Positions 44,868 through 58,222 of a DNA stretch of 64,000 nucleotides are shown here, one piece after another. Under the pieces are notes generated by a model. That model saw only the letters and a list, made by a program, of their open reading frames with translations, searched no databases and was not told the origin of the DNA. Each line of letters starts with the position of its first letter. Within the stretch, counting starts at the first letter, position 1. The translations under genes were made by a program, and so were the position numbers. Source of the DNA: Hyaloraphidium curvatum (Eukaryota; Monoblepharomycota; Hyaloraphidiomycetes; Hyaloraphidiales; Hyaloraphidiaceae); assembly GCA_025558095.1 (NCBI GenBank), contig JAIVFI010000021.1:558001-622000 (forward strand). Reading direction: 5' to 3'.

Positions 44868-47189
44868 ATGCTTCCCGCGGCAGAGGATTTCGGGTTCGTC
44901 GACGCTGGTTCTTGCTCTGCACTCGGACGTCATCTCCGTTGCTTGGGGTCGGTTACAGAGCAAATCAGCTCGAGAATTTGATAGATGTTGCGACGGATCC
45001 TGCTCGATACGAGGCTGATTTGGGGCTATGCCTGGAGATATGTGATCTTGTGAACCAGAAGGGCGGACGATGGCGGGTTCGAGTTCCGCGACCTTGGACG
45101 CGTTTTTGGACTTATGCGACCCGCCTTCAGGCCTCGTGAGGCGGCGGTGGCGATTGTCCGAAGGGTCAACAGCCCCCACCAGCAGCAGGCGATTCTGGCA
45201 CTGACGGTGGAAGCCAATTCGATCGAACCTCTGCCCATGCTCACTTTTCGCTGGCGGACCTCAGCTTCTGGACTTTTGCGTCAAGAATTGCGGGTATCCG
45301 TTCCACCTGCAGATTTCCACGAAGGAGTTCTTGAACGAGCTCGTGCGCCGCTTCCCCGCGAATCCCCCCGTGGGTAGCTTTGCCGTGGACCGAGTGTCGC
45401 TAATGAGTTGTTGCACAGTCCGCCGTGAATCCAATTCAGTGGAAGATTCTGGAAAGCATACAGCAATGGAATGCCACTCTGGTCGAACACTCCCGTTACC
45501 GTTCGGATTTACGCCACATCAACGACATGTACAAGCTTCTTTCCTTCAAGGGTCTAAGCTTTGCGTCCGAGCGTGAAGTTGCCTTACTGACTGGTGCTTG
45601 TTCGCCTCAGGCTATCGGTTTCCTGGATTGAATGCGGAAGCTGCCGCGGTGCTCACGGAAAGCCAGGTGCTGAAAACGGAACAGGAAATGGAGGAAGAAG
45701 ATAGAAAAGCTCAGGAAGCGGTACATGCGCGCAGGAAAACTTGCAACTCGTGGCTCATTCTGGCTGTCCAGAAACTCCATGAACTCATTCGTCGCGGAAC
45801 ACCTGCCGATCTGGCACAAGCAAACGATCTCATGAAAACCCTGACGGGCTATGTGAGAGACATCTGCCTCCACCGGCCGTTGATTGGATCTTACTCGGAT
45901 ACACCGTCGCCAAACCGATGAAGGACATGGACCGCCGACCTGACTATAGAAAAAAGGTGGACGAAGAGTTGGACAGGGTGTCCGCAAAGGCCTCCGACTT
46001 GATCGAGAGGCTGTCCCTCGCGAAACCCGGGGCCCGGATGGATGCGACGGTGCAGGAGTTGTTTGTTGCGTGCAAGAGCGCGGCCAGCCGGGTTCAGAAG
46101 ATGATCACGGAAGCGGAGGAGAACGATTCACGACTCAGTGAGTTTCACCGCCTTCGTGGCTCTTCGACCCTGACCGAGAACAGATAAGCTCCTCGAGTTG
46201 AATGATCTCCTGAACACGGCGTTGGAATCGTACGATGCCATCAAGAACGGCAGGACGTCATCCGCTCTTCCATCGGCAACGGCGGGGCGCGTAGTGTCTC
46301 CGAGCACCGCTTCGCGCCGCGAACCCACCTTAATTGATTTCGACGCCGGTGACAATGGTGACATGTCTAGTGCCACCAGCCAGGTAACACCACCAGCAAG
46401 CCCGAGCAAACGTAAGCCGGGTGGGGCGGCCTTTTGGATCCAAAGTTCGAACTAAGCGGTCTGCAGAATCCACCAGCCTAATTGAGGACCTCGCGGGTTT
46501 GAATTTTTCGGATTCGTCTCGGCCCTGGGGTCTGGGAGGGGGTGTTGCGCTCGCAGCTGGGTCAGCAAAGCCAAGTGATCTTGATCTGTTCGACCAGACA
46601 AACTCGCTCTTGGCGTCATCCGGCGAAGGTCCCGCGCCAGCTTTTTCTGCTTTGGCGGGAAGAGACGGATCTGACAACCGCAACGTGCGCCCTGCTCCTG
46701 ACCCAGCCAAAGTGGCGCGTCACTTGGCCGCTGCCGGGAGCCCCGAAGGGCTCATATTCGACAAGAACGGATTGAAGATTCTCGCGGCCAAAGCAGGCGA
46801 ATCTGGGTCGACGGCGGACTATGTCCTACAGTTCTACAACGCTATCCCCGTGCCAATGGAGCGACTTGCCTTCCAGGCGGCGGTTCCAAAGGTAGACGTC
46901 TCGTGTGCCTCGCGAGCTGGGCCTGCTTGACCACATCCTTGCCAGGCCATGTCCCTCAAGCTAGACCCTGCGAGCGATTCGACGATACCCGGCAACAACA
47001 AGGAACCTTTGACGCAACGTTTGACCCTCGTTAATCAAACGACGGTAGGCTGCTGCGTCACACGTTCGGGATCGTGATAGACTGAAGCCACGATGCCAAT
47101 ACGATCAGGATGTTCCCAGACTACGGTTCAGGGTCGCGTACGAGATCGCGGGCACTTTGATCACGGAGGAGGGCGAATCTGCCTTGTAG
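44868..47189 (+). CDS. GGA: GGA-type clathrin adaptor (VHS-GAT-GAE), fungal style
   Basis: Twelve exons sum to 560 codons (44868-44893, 44959-45076, 45141-45206, 45265-45369, 45419-45551, 45611-45720, 45772-45852, 45924-46137, 46184-46420, 46467-46891, 46961-47044, 47109-47189). The VHS domain reads LIDVATDPARYEADLGLCLE, LDFCVKNCGYPFHLQIS and LNELVRRFPANPP. The GAT domain follows (ELIRRGTPADLAQANDLMKTLTGY, SAASRVQKMITEAEEN, LLELNDLLNTALESY), then a hinge with a clathrin-box-like DLDLF, and a short GAE domain (VAYEIAGTLITEEGE). GGAs recruit clathrin at the trans-Golgi through ARF-GTP for vacuolar/endosomal sorting. The second intron has alternative acceptors (45130 or 45140); only 45140 keeps the total in frame, although the bases before it could encode the family motif PREAA. 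Confidence 0.93.
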
Positions 47190-47384
47190 AGGGGGGCATA
47201 GACGCCACCGTCGTCGGACATCGATGATCGAGAGTTGAATCCGGTCGTTGCCGGCCTCCAATCTCCAATCTTTCGCGCGCAGTCCCGCCTGGCAATGCTT
47301 CAGGGCATGCAAATTGCTCGCCATTCTCGCCCATTTGACTTGGATTGATAGCGCTACGTGGTCGCCCGCGTCCTTTCCTGCCCT

Positions 47385-49987
47385 ATGTTGGCGACAGCTG
47401 GAGGAGCGGGAGCCCATACTCCTGGTAGTGGAGGGCGATTGGAGGGCCCTCCTGCCTTATCCGAGGGTCTTCAAAAGAGGGGGCGGACGTTGCGGGTGGA
47501 CCAAAGCCTGCGCGAGCTTCTGGCCCAGCTGGACGAGGATGCGGAACCGACTGAACTCTCCGCAACCGACTTGGGCTTCGATTACGATGCGGCGTCCGCG
47601 CCGGCCAATGGACTTGAGCCAAATCTGCTCGCCAGCATGTCTGGATCATCTAGAGTCGTTGGTGCTATGGAGAGGACACGTCTCGCCAGACCAGGCCGCA
47701 CGGAAGCGCAGCACGGGCCGGTGCCCACAAAGTCAAGCGGACATGACAAGTTGGAGCTCAACGACTCGGAGCTACGGGACTTCGAAGAGGGCGGAGAGAC
47801 CGTCCTTGTGAACAGTTTCTCGGACATGGGCTCCTTTCGAAGAGACACAGACACATTTGCCGGACTGGCGCCGAGCCGCACTGCTGTTGGCGCTGGCTTT
47901 GCCGGGCATCGCAGCTCCGATGCACATCCTGGGGCCGGAAGCTCGTCCGGAACATATGCCGCTAGCCACGGTGGCGTGTCCCCCAGCACAGCGACCGCGT
48001 ACGTCGATGGTCAGACTGGAAATCTCGGAAGCAACGGCCGTGCGTCCCGGGCTTTGGATGAACGCCAAGCAACCCAATTCGTTGGGCACAATGCGCCCCG
48101 CAATCCCCTGCACGCCGAGATAAGTCGCTTACAGGCGGCAAATGACAAGCTGGCGGCTCATTTGCTCGAGACAAGGCGAGCTCTGGGTACCAATTTGGCT
48201 GCCAGCTTGCGTACGAATTCGCTTAACTAGTGGGCCCCGCTTTCCCCCGCTCCGCTCTCCCCACGCCCTGAAGATGGGGCTCTGTACGAGAAGGAACGCG
48301 CCGTTTTGGAGGTGGAAGCCGAGTGGCAAACGAGATGCGAAGACATTAAGGTAGGCGTTTCAGGGCGGTGGCGCTTGGTTCGACGCTACTTAGGCAACTA
48401 CAGCACGCCAACGACGAAGAGTTCGCCGCCCTCCGAGATCGTATTGCCGAGCTAGGCCATCTCGTCGCAGTGAACCACGACGACTCCTTTCCGCCCACGG
48501 ATTTTCGCGCTGCATTGCGCCAAGAGAAGGAGCTGGATGTCCTTCAAGTTCGAAAACAGATCTGGGAGCAGAAGGAGAGGCAGCTCAACGAGCTGCGAGC
48601 GCAAATGGATCGCGAAAACGGACAGTTGAGGCGCGAACTCGATGAACGCGATACCGAGGTCGCCAGATTGACGGCTCTGTTGACCCGAACCGTTGCGGAC
48701 TTCAGCGCGCAGTGCGACGCGGAGGATTCACAAGGTGCTGCGGCGCTGTTGGCCGAGGTGCTCGGGGAACCCGACGGCTCGACCTTGGTGGAGCTCGTGC
48801 ATGTGGCCACCGAGGCTTTCGCGTCCAAGGAGGCGGTGATTCAGAAGCAGGCGGCGGAGTTGCAGCATCTGGACGACTGCATTGGTGCGATGAGGGACGA
48901 ACACGAGACTATAGTTCGGACGCGGACTTTGGAAATTCGGCGCGATATGGAACGGCAGCTGGAGCAGAAACTCGAAGACCTATCTCTCCGTCACGATCAA
49001 GAAATGACAGAGGCGGTCAGCCGACACTTGAACGACGTGTCCGCGATGAAGGGTCATGCCGCCGAGGTGGAAGCCCTTCGATCTGCTCTCGATGCTCTGG
49101 AGCGCCGGCTCGCTCACCCAAAGCGGCTCGACATCAACGCACTCCAGGAAGAGTATCGCGGCGAGATTGCCGAGCTGCGCGCGCGCTGGGAGGCAGATGG
49201 TTTGGCCAAGCTGGATCAGCTTCGGCGAATGGATGCGGAAGCCGCGATGGCCAGGTGGGCCCGCGAGCGGGACGAACTGAGGCGGCAGCACGATGCCGAG
49301 CTTGCAGAGGCAACGATGCGCGTAAAGCAGCAGTGCACGCAGGCGTACTCTTCAGCTGTCTCCAAGCTGAAAACCGAGTACGCCAAGCTGGAGCAGGTTC
49401 TATCGGGCCGATTCCAGGACGAGATACGCAGGCGACACGCGCTGTGGGAGGAAGAGAAGTCGGAGCTACGGCGCAATCACGAGATGGAGCTGGAGAATGC
49501 CCTCTCGAGAGCCAGGCGCGATCCGTCCGGGGAGCTCAAGCGCCGGATCAGGTACCTTGAAGATATGCTCGCCGAGTCAGAGGTACGGGAGTCCGGGGAA
49601 CCGTCTGCGATGCCAACTCATGTCACGCGCAGGGAACGGCAAGGGGTCTGAAGGACGCCCTGGCCACCAGTGCGCTAGAGCATTCCCGGGCCATGGCTGA
49701 TTTGAAGGAACGTGCAGCTGAAGACCACGAGGCAGTCCTGAGAAACGTGAAGGACAAGTATCTTACTACCCTTCGTTCCATGAGGGACGATGTCGCCGCC
49801 AGCAAACAGCGCAGCCTGGATAAGCTCGAGGCGGAGTGGCAGCGCCGGAAGGAGCGGCTGGATGCCGAGTGGGGCGAAAGGTTGGTCTCGACATGGACAC
49901 TTTCGGTGCCGTATCTGAATGCCGTGATTCAGGATGGCGCAACTCCGTGCCAGCTACGAACAGGGCCGTGAGCCGTTGCGACGGTGA
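47385..49987 (+). CDS. Long coiled-coil protein of unknown family
   Basis: Five exons (47385-48210, 48274-48350, 48404-49582, 49654-49880, 49933-49987) give 787 aa, in frame. The first 250 residues are polar and disordered (SSGTYAASHGGVSPSTATAY). From about residue 250 to the end the sequence is almost entirely charged helix with heptad spacing (EVEAEWQTRCEDIK, LRAQMDRENGQLRRELDERD, DMERQLEQKLEDLSLRHDQ, EDHEAVLRNVKDKYLTTLRS), a parallel coiled coil of 450-500 residues. This resembles centrosome/basal-body or tethering proteins in style, but no diagnostic motif is present. The gene follows GGA on the same strand by 195 bp and converges on ADK with 69 bp between them. Confidence 0.8.
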
Positions 49988-50056
49988 AGCGCGGATTCTC
50001 TAGACTTGGGGACATTTTCTTGCGTAGAAGTTGTGGCATCGTGCTGCCTCTGCTTT

Positions 50057-50960
<904 letters not shown>

Positions 50961-51040
50961 GGTGGCGTTGGTTGTGTGCCGCGGCCCCACGCGCGACCGA
51001 TCCGATCACCCCGCACGGCTGCTCACCGCAGCACGATACG
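50961..51040. promoter_or_regulatory. 80-bp bidirectional promoter between AK3 and HSF
   Basis: Only 80 bp separate the two start codons. No TATA box and no heat-shock element (inverted GAA units) is visible in it. Confidence 0.45.
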
Positions 51041-52508
51041 ATGGACGACGACGGCAGCTTCAACTTCTACATAACGCCGCCGACGCTGCAGCGTGCCGCG
51101 TCGCTGCCGGCCGCAGCCGGCTTCTACGCCGCGCCGCAGCGCCGCGCGAGCCGCGATACGCCCCCGGACGTGGCCGCAGGCACAGTGCTCGCCGGCGGCG
51201 GCCCCGACTTCGCACTGCTCGAGCCCGGCGACCCGCTATGGGCGCCTCCCGACGTCACCTACATAACAAATGATCTTTCCTCCATACTCGGCGCTCATGC
51301 GTCGGACGCCGCCATGGACGGCCTGCAGGGGGACTACGCGACGCAAATGTCGTTTGCGGACCGCCCTCCCGCCGCCGGCGGCAGGGTGCTAATGAACACT
51401 GTGCGTGCTACAACGGACCTTTGCTGTCCCTGCGCTAATCTTCACTTTCCGTCGTTGGCCTCTGTCATCGTGCGCCTGTGGCACACACGCCCTCACTGTA
51501 GTTTGTGCACAAGCTCTACTCGTACGTGTTCCGGTCCGGTTTCTAGCGCTGCTGACGTCCCCGCAGCATGGTCAGCGATCCCACATACCAGCACTACATC
51601 AGTTGGTCGGCGGCTGGGTCGTCCTTTGTCGTGTGCAACGTTCTCGAGTTTTCAAAGGAGGTCCTGCCAAAGCGTGGGCGTCAGGTTGGCTTTCCTGCAC
51701 TGCAGTCGCTCAGGAAGTATCGTCGCAGATTACAAGCACAACAACTTTTCGTCATTTGTCCGCCAGCTAAACATGTACGGCTTTGCCAAGGTCAACAAGT
51801 CGTCCCGTGGCTCCAAGACCCAGGCAGAGAACCAGGTCTGGGAGTTTTCTCACCCAAAGGTCGGGCTCGGCTTCGATCACATCGCGGCGATCGACGTACT
51901 GATTGCGTCCGGCGGAGCAGTTCCATCGCGATCATCCAAATCTGCTGGACGACATCCGCCGAAAGTCGATCGACGCCGTGTCTGCCGCGGGATCGTCGGC
52001 CGACATATCCGGGTCCCTCCAGTTGCAGATGCTGCAGCTCCAATGCCAGGACCTCGCCTCGCAGCTTCAGTCGCTCCAGAACGTACTCGGGAACACGGTG
52101 AAGGAGCTGGTGTCTGTCAAGCAGCGGCAGGACATTCAGGCCGCCATGATGAAGGAGCTCATGGGTTTACTGATACGGATGAAAGGGGATCAGGAGCGCG
52201 GGCTTCCTCGGTCGGACCACGCTTTGGATCGGGGCGGCGAAGCGGGACACGGGAGCATCGCGGCTTCGCACCTGGCTTTGCAGCAGCACGAGATTGATGA
52301 GCTTCTGGCGCAGCACCAGCGGCGCCCTCTTTCTCCGTCGCGGTCCCACACGGCACCGGCAACGACGGCCGCCGTCGGACTCGTTGACCCGAGCTTGACT
52401 CTTTCGGTGGCGATGAACACGCCGCTCCCTCCCAGCCCAGTCGCCGGATCGCCGCTCCAGCAGATGCTCTTGCGGGAGGAGCTCAGAGGATTCGGGGCTG
52501 GCGATTAA
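51041..52508 (+). CDS. HSF1: Heat shock factor (HSF) transcription factor
   Basis: Exons 51041-51400, 51502-51521, 51567-51673, 51729-51859 and 51921-52508 give 401 aa; exon 2 is just 20 nt. A 120-residue disordered leader precedes the DNA-binding domain (about residues 121-225): FVHKLYSMVSDPTYQHYISWS, SFVVCNVLEFSKEVLPKHY, KHNNFSSFVRQLNMYGF (recognition helix), VWEFSHPKFHRDHPNLLDDIRRK. A hydrophobic heptad region (LQLQMLQLQCQDLASQLQSL, about 240-285) is the trimerisation coiled coil. HSFs bind inverted nGAAn repeats as trimers and drive chaperone genes. The DNA-binding domain is split by three introns, all in phase. Confidence 0.95.
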
Positions 52509-52590
52509 GGAAGGGGGCGCGCGCGCGCAATTGTCTTTGCTAGTTGTTGGATCCCTCTACCGTTTTTGTGGCAACATTCGAGTCATCCGT

Positions 52591-53519
52591 CTAGAAGTCC
52601 AATCTACAGATCCGCCCGCACCTGAATGAAGATAGGTTTAGGGTTCCGCGCACTTGGCCTGCCGAGACTCCCACCTTGAAGCCAGGTCCGTAGGGCTCGC
52701 TTGTGAGGACTTTAAGCCCCGAGATTGGCTCCGAAGCCTGCCGCCCAGATTGCGGGCCCGGTTTCGGCTTCCGTCCGGCCTTGAGTTCATCGATGATCTT
52801 GACGACGCTTTCCGTCGTGAGATCCTCCTGTAGGAGAAGGCAGTTGAGAGACATGATCTCCATAGTCCTCCAATGGTTTGGAACTGACGTAGTAATCCTC
52901 GTTCACTGCCAGAACCGGGGCATTGACGCAGGCGCCGGCGCACTCCACTTCGACCAACGTGAAGAGACCGTCCGCGGTGGTTTCGCCGACGTCGAGCTTC
53001 AAGTGCGACTTCAAAGCGTCCAGAACCTTGTCAGCCCCGCAAACCATGCACGGAGTGGTCGTGCACAGCTGCAAGAAGTACTTGCCCACCGGCTCCCTGA
53101 GGCGGACGTCAGCGAGGAACAGCGCCTCGGGCTCCCCACCCTCACTTGTTGAACATGGTGTAGAAGGTGGCCACTTCGTACACCCTCATGGGCGGCATCT
53201 CGAGGAACTTTGCAACAAAGTTCATCACTGAGATGGAACAGAATCCGTTGTTCTGCCGCTGGGCCAGGTGCAGAAGCGGTATCACGGCCGCCTTCTTGTA
53301 CTGCGGCGGATACTTCTTGAGCAGGGCGCGTGCTCGCTCGGTGTTCTCCGGGGTGAGCTCGAACGGGATTGATGGGTCGTTGTAGCCTGTCGGCCGGAAC
53401 TGGGGGGCGCCGCCGCTGCTGGATCGCATCGAGGTGTGCGGGACCGCTGCGCGCGCCGTCGCGCCCGGCATCCGAGGAAGAACAGTTTGGGGACGGAAAA
53501 CCCGCACCGCGAATCGCAT
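52591..53519 (-). CDS. NDUFV2: Complex I 24-kDa subunit (NDUFV2/NuoE)
   Basis: Exons 53519-53146, 53096-52889 and 52827-52591 (introns 49 and 61 nt) give 272 aa. [17 protein letters not shown] is a mitochondrial presequence. The thioredoxin-like fold is clear ([32 protein letters not shown]), with the [2Fe-2S] ligands as C-x4-C in CTTTPC and C-x3-C in CAGAC. The family tail [10 protein letters not shown]...YGPGF follows. The last 20-odd residues after VSAGQ do not resemble other family members, so another small 3' intron may be present. The protein works beside NDUFV1 in the NADH-oxidising tip of complex I. It converges on HSF (82 bp) and diverges from DIS3 (118 bp). Confidence 0.93.
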
Positions 53520-53637
53520 TTTGCTGGCGGACGAATCGAAGGCGCGTCTGGAGTGCCGGCGCGCGTCGGCCAGTGACGCGCCAACGCGCGGGTTGCGACC
53601 GGCGATCGACGCCCTCCAAACACACACCGACATCGAC

Positions 53638-56600
53638 ATGCTCCGTGGACGCTCATTCGCCAAGAAAACGCGAACTGGACAAGTTGTCAACGTCGTCAGG
53701 GAGCACTGTGCGTCACGTGCTTAGGCTTGTCGCGCCAGGGCTGACCTGGGATTCGCCGGTGGCAGATCTTCGCGATGACATTCCGTGCTCGATTCGGGGC
53801 TGCCCGGCGTGTGCTGTGCAAGAGGCAACGCTCACGGAGCCGATGGGAGTGGAGGCGACAGCGCCTCAAGGGCTGTATCTGCTCGTCCCCGACACCAATG
53901 TCTTCCTGCACCAGGTGGGGCACGCTAATGGATATCCAGCTTCCTTTGTTCCTCAACTCGAAGCCCGGGGACCGTCTCACGGCGTTCCTCTGCACTCCTG
54001 GTGCTAGATCGACGTGATTGAGCATCCTTCTTTCAAGGACGTCATCGTCCTGCAAACCGTGCTCGAGGAAGTGCGCCATCGGGCCATTGCGATATACGAA
54101 CGTGTGCGAGCCTTGTTGGGCACGCCGTCCAGGCGATTCTACCTGTTCTCGAACGAGCATCACAAGTAAGTGCAAATGTTTGTGGCGCAATGGTATATTT
54201 GTGCCTGACAGCAAACGAGGGCGACCTTTGCCGAAAAGGTGGAGAACGAGTCACCAAACGATCGAAATGACCGCGGTAAGCGCCGATGTCTCCGAGAATC
54301 GGCAGATGGCCCTGCAGCAACCTTCCAGCTATTCGCAAGGCCGCCAAGTGGTACGATGAGCACGTGGAATTCAATTTGGGCTCGGGCTTCCCTTGGAGGG
54401 TTGCGTTACTCTCTGACGACGTGGAGAACCGACGCAGAGCGGCAGATGAAGGCTTGCTGGCCTTTTCAGGTGCTGTCCATGTTCTAAAAGGCGGTTCGAT
54501 TGCTGATGTTACGGCATCAGTGCGGGACTTTGTCGAGATGGTACCCGGCAACCCGGAGCTCCACGACATGATTGCTAGCAGGGCAAAAGACGTGGACACT
54601 ATGCGGACGCACGCAGATGCTCTTTATCCCGAGGTTGGTTTAGCCGCGGTTAGTGTTGCCTGGCTGACATCGCGGGCTGCACAGCATCAGAGCTCGCTGC
54701 AAGTTTCAGCAGGGCTGAAGGACGGGCGCTTCTTGGTTGGCGTCTTCAACGTCAGCTCTTATGACGTCACACAAGTAGGTCTACAAGGGTACGAAGCACG
54801 GAACCGCTGGCTGACCTTGTTCACCCTCGGAAGGGCTCTGTCTTTGGACTTGTCGACGGCGCAGAGCAGCAGATACTGATTCAGGGCCGCGTGAACCAGA
54901 ATCGTGCTATTCAGGGAGATACCGTCGCCGTCGAGATTTTGGCAAAGTCCGAATGGGGCCCAGTGAAAGACGACATCGAAGATGATCCGAATTCGCTCGC
55001 CGGCTCCAGCGGCGGCGCTTCGGGAGTGACGCAGATCTTCGACCCGGCAGACGACCCCGCCGGGTTGCCATCGACGACCGCTTCGGCTCCGCGGGGACGA
55101 ATCGTTGGCATCCTGAAACGGAGCTGGCGGCTGCTGTGTGGAATCGTCGATGTCGCTTCTGCGGAAAGGGCCGTGGACGGAAGCCCGCAGAACGTCATGT
55201 TTCTGCCCGTGGATCGGCGCATACCTCGGGTGAAGTTCCGGACGCGACATGCTCGGAGCCTGCTGGGAAAGCGAATCGTCGTCGCCGTCGATTCGTGGCT
55301 GCGGACTTCACGGTATCCCACTGGTCACTACGTTCGGACCGTCGGCGACATTGGAGACCGAGATGCGGAAACGGAAGTCATCTTGCTGGAGAACGATGTC
55401 GCTTTCGCCCCGTTCTCGGCCCAAGTTCTGCGATGTCTGCCACCCGAGGGGGATTTGTTTGCCATTCCCCCTCAGGAGCTGGAATCGAGGACCGACCTTC
55501 GCCATCTGGATGTCTGCAGCATCGATCCGCCGGGATGCACCGACATTGATGATGCTCTGCACTGCAGAGAGCTGGCGAGCGGGTTGTTCGAAGTGGGAGT
55601 CCGTGGGTAAAGCTCGTTCAGCAGTTTTGATAGAGAGCCAATTGATGTCTTGCAATGCAGACATCGCGGATGTTGGGTACTTTGTCCGGACGGGCACTGC
55701 CATGGACGAGGAAGCTTCGCGAAGGGGCACCACGGTCTACCTTGTCGACAAACGAATTGACATGTTACCGACCTTGCTAGGCAGCAGTGGGTTTCGTGCC
55801 GTGTGTAACGCGATCGCCCTGACCGTACATGGAGACCTTTGTTCGCTGAGGTCGGATGTCGACAGACTGGCGTTTTCATGCATCTGGGTGATTCTCACTA
55901 GCAGACGGGATCCCAGCTTGTGCTAACATGGCACCCAGGAAATGACGGAATCGGGAGAGGTATTGTCTACCCGTTATGCCAAGAGCGTGATCCGATCGAG
56001 GGCATCCTTGACGTACGAAGAAGCTCAGGCTAGGATCGATGACGAGTGAGTGCCTTGATCTGGGGTTGCCACTCGATCCGACCGTGTTTTGCGCAGTCGG
56101 AAGAAAGATCCCATCACGACTAGCATTCGGCGGCTGAATCTCATCGCGAAGCAGCTGCGGCAAGAGCGAATAAGCAGAGGTGCTCTGACACTGGCCTCTC
56201 CGGAAGTAAGGTTCCAGCTCGAGAACGAATCGCAGGATCCGTTAGATGTCGGTGAGCGTGGTGGAGATCAAAAGTGAAAGCCGGAATCACTGACGGTGGT
56301 TGCGGTTCATACAGAGCTTAAGGAACTAAAGGAAACGAACGCGTTGGTGGAAGAATTCATGTTGCTCGCCAACATTTCGGTGGCAAAGCAGATATTCCAG
56401 CATTTCCCCGATTCCTCCTTGCTACGGTAATGTCGGCAGATTTGAGCGGCTTCTTCATCCCCGATTTGATCGCCATCACGAATAGTCGGCATCCGGCACC
56501 GTCACCAGCTAGTTTTGACTCGCTTGACAAAGCCCTCGCACCACTCAACATCAAACTCAGATACGATAGCTCGAAAAGCTTAGCTGAATCTCTGGACGAG

Positions 56601-57451
56601 GCGCAGGTGCAATTCGCAACCTTTCCTTTTGCTTTCTTTCGGTAACTGATCGTGGACAGGTTCCTGGAGATCCCTACTTCAATAAGCTCCTTCGCATAAT
56701 GACAACGCGCTGCATGATGCAAGCCGTGTACTTTTGTTCTGGAAAACTCCCCGAGAACGAGTTTCGCCACTACGGGTTAGCATCGGACATCTACACTCAC
56801 TTCACCTCCCCGATCCGACGCTACGCTGGCGAGTCGACCACGGCGGGGTTTTGCTGCACCCTAATTCTGCCTCCTCCCAGACGTAGTTGTTCATCGTCTG
56901 CTGCACGCCAGCATCGATAACGGCGCCTACGTCCCTGCGAGTCTCATAGACAAGGGCCGCATCGACGAGCTGTGCGCGAACTTGAACTTGCGGCACCGGA
57001 TGGCTCAGAAAGCATCACGCAGCTCTGTTGAGTTGTACACGCAGCTGTACTTCCGCGGCAAGAGGTTTGAAGAGGACGGCTACGTCATTCGCGTTATGAA
57101 GACGGGATTCGTTGTGTTGGTTCCCAGGTACGTTGCAATGGCATTTTGTGGCGACATCTCCGTTTGATAGCACCCACATTCAGGTTCGGCATCGAGGGCA
57201 TCGTGCACGTATCTCGCGCGGCAGGAGAACCATCCACCCTCGTTTACGACGAGGATGAGCAGGTACTGCGCCAAGACGAGGTCATCATTCGGGTATTTTC
57301 GAAGGTCGTGGTGCAGATCACGGTCGAAGAGATGGGCCAGCAAAGTTCACGCTCCAAGCTCGTGTTGAAGCTTCTGAACCCGTACATCGCATCGCTGTCT
57401 CCTGAACCTTGCCACGCGGGAATGAAGAGAAAGGAGATCGGAGCCTCGTAG
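53638..57451 (+). CDS. DIS3: Exosome nuclease DIS3/RRP44
   Basis: Sixteen exons sum exactly to 973 codons. The start [14 protein letters not shown] is the family start. The PIN endonuclease domain has [13 protein letters not shown] (Asp66) and [16 protein letters not shown], preceded by a Cys cluster (CSIRGCPAC). Cold-shock domains follow ([22 protein letters not shown]), then the RNB exonuclease with the metal site [13 protein letters not shown] near residue 500, [52 protein letters not shown], and a C-terminal S1 domain. It degrades RNA 3'-5' as the catalytic exosome subunit in nucleus and cytoplasm. Intron 14 (56829-56880) begins with GCGAGT, a GC-AG intron. The stop is 8 bp from that of YKT6 on the other strand. 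Confidence 0.97.
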
Positions 57452-57459
57452 GATTGTCG

Positions 57460-58222
57460 CTACGACAGGTAGCAGCAGGAGTTCGTTTTTCTGGAACACT
57501 CTTCAGTTCCCGTCAGCACCCCTAGGCAACGTACCCACTTTGCCGTCTTGTAGAAAAGCTTAGACTGCGCAGAGAGCGCGTCAGATCGAGCAACCAAATC
57601 GTCGAGCTTCTCCCCGCGCTGTAGCAAAGATTCCATTGTCTTGTGCTGCAGGAGGTCCGATCGAACGGTCAGTCGCCTCGCATTCCAGGACACCATGAAG
57701 CGTGTGTTGACAGGAAAGTCCCACAACACAGCTAAGGAAGATCTGAAGTTTGCGACTCACCAGAATGACTTTTGTCTCGTCCAGCTCCTTCTGCACCTTC
57801 AAGTATGGATCCGCAGCGTGAGGATCTTGGAATTGCGCCAGGTAATCCCTGAGTTCCGGGAAGATCTGCGCCGTCTGCGACGGCGCTAGCGAATCCCATC
57901 GCGATTTTGGCACTTTGGCCACAAAGTCGTCCAGAATCTTGTTGAGAACAGAGAATGCGGTCCTCATTGGGTATTCGGCGTCGGCAATAAGAACGCCAGT
58001 CAGTCCCTCCAGGCGCGCATGAGCGTAGCCAATGTTCTGCTGCTCCTCGATGCACTGTCGATCTCCCGGCTGGGTACGTTCCGCGATTGTCGTGGTAAAG
58101 AAGGTCAGGAACTCCTGAATACTCGATCTCTGGAAGAAGCCAAAGGCAGAGAGCTCTGCCTCCGACACCAACGTCCGTGCAGGGCTGCCTTGCAGCACTA
58201 TGCTAATGGAAAAAATGCGCAT
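57460..58222 (-). CDS. YKT6: R-SNARE YKT6
   Basis: Exons 58222-57761, 57645-57539 and 57490-57460 (introns 115 and 48 nt) give 199 aa. The longin domain includes [39 protein letters not shown] and [17 protein letters not shown]. The SNARE helix [30 protein letters not shown] carries the zero-layer Arg (LLQRGEK). The C terminus NSCCYLS has the palmitoylated and farnesylated cysteines of a CaaX box. YKT6 has no transmembrane helix and functions in ER-Golgi, endosomal, vacuolar and autophagosome fusion. The first intron is the longest found in a housekeeping gene here. Confidence 0.97.

Noticed and set aside
45072-45093. Perfect T-arm-like hairpin (GCGGGTTCGAGTTCCGC)
   Set aside because: It spans the donor of GGA intron 2 and has no matching acceptor stem or cloverleaf around it; likely chance.
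45077-45130. GGA intron 2 ending at 45130, which would encode the family motif PREAA
   Set aside because: It leaves the wrong phase and an immediate stop; acceptor 45140 keeps the frame, although the conserved motif makes this junction worth checking by cDNA.
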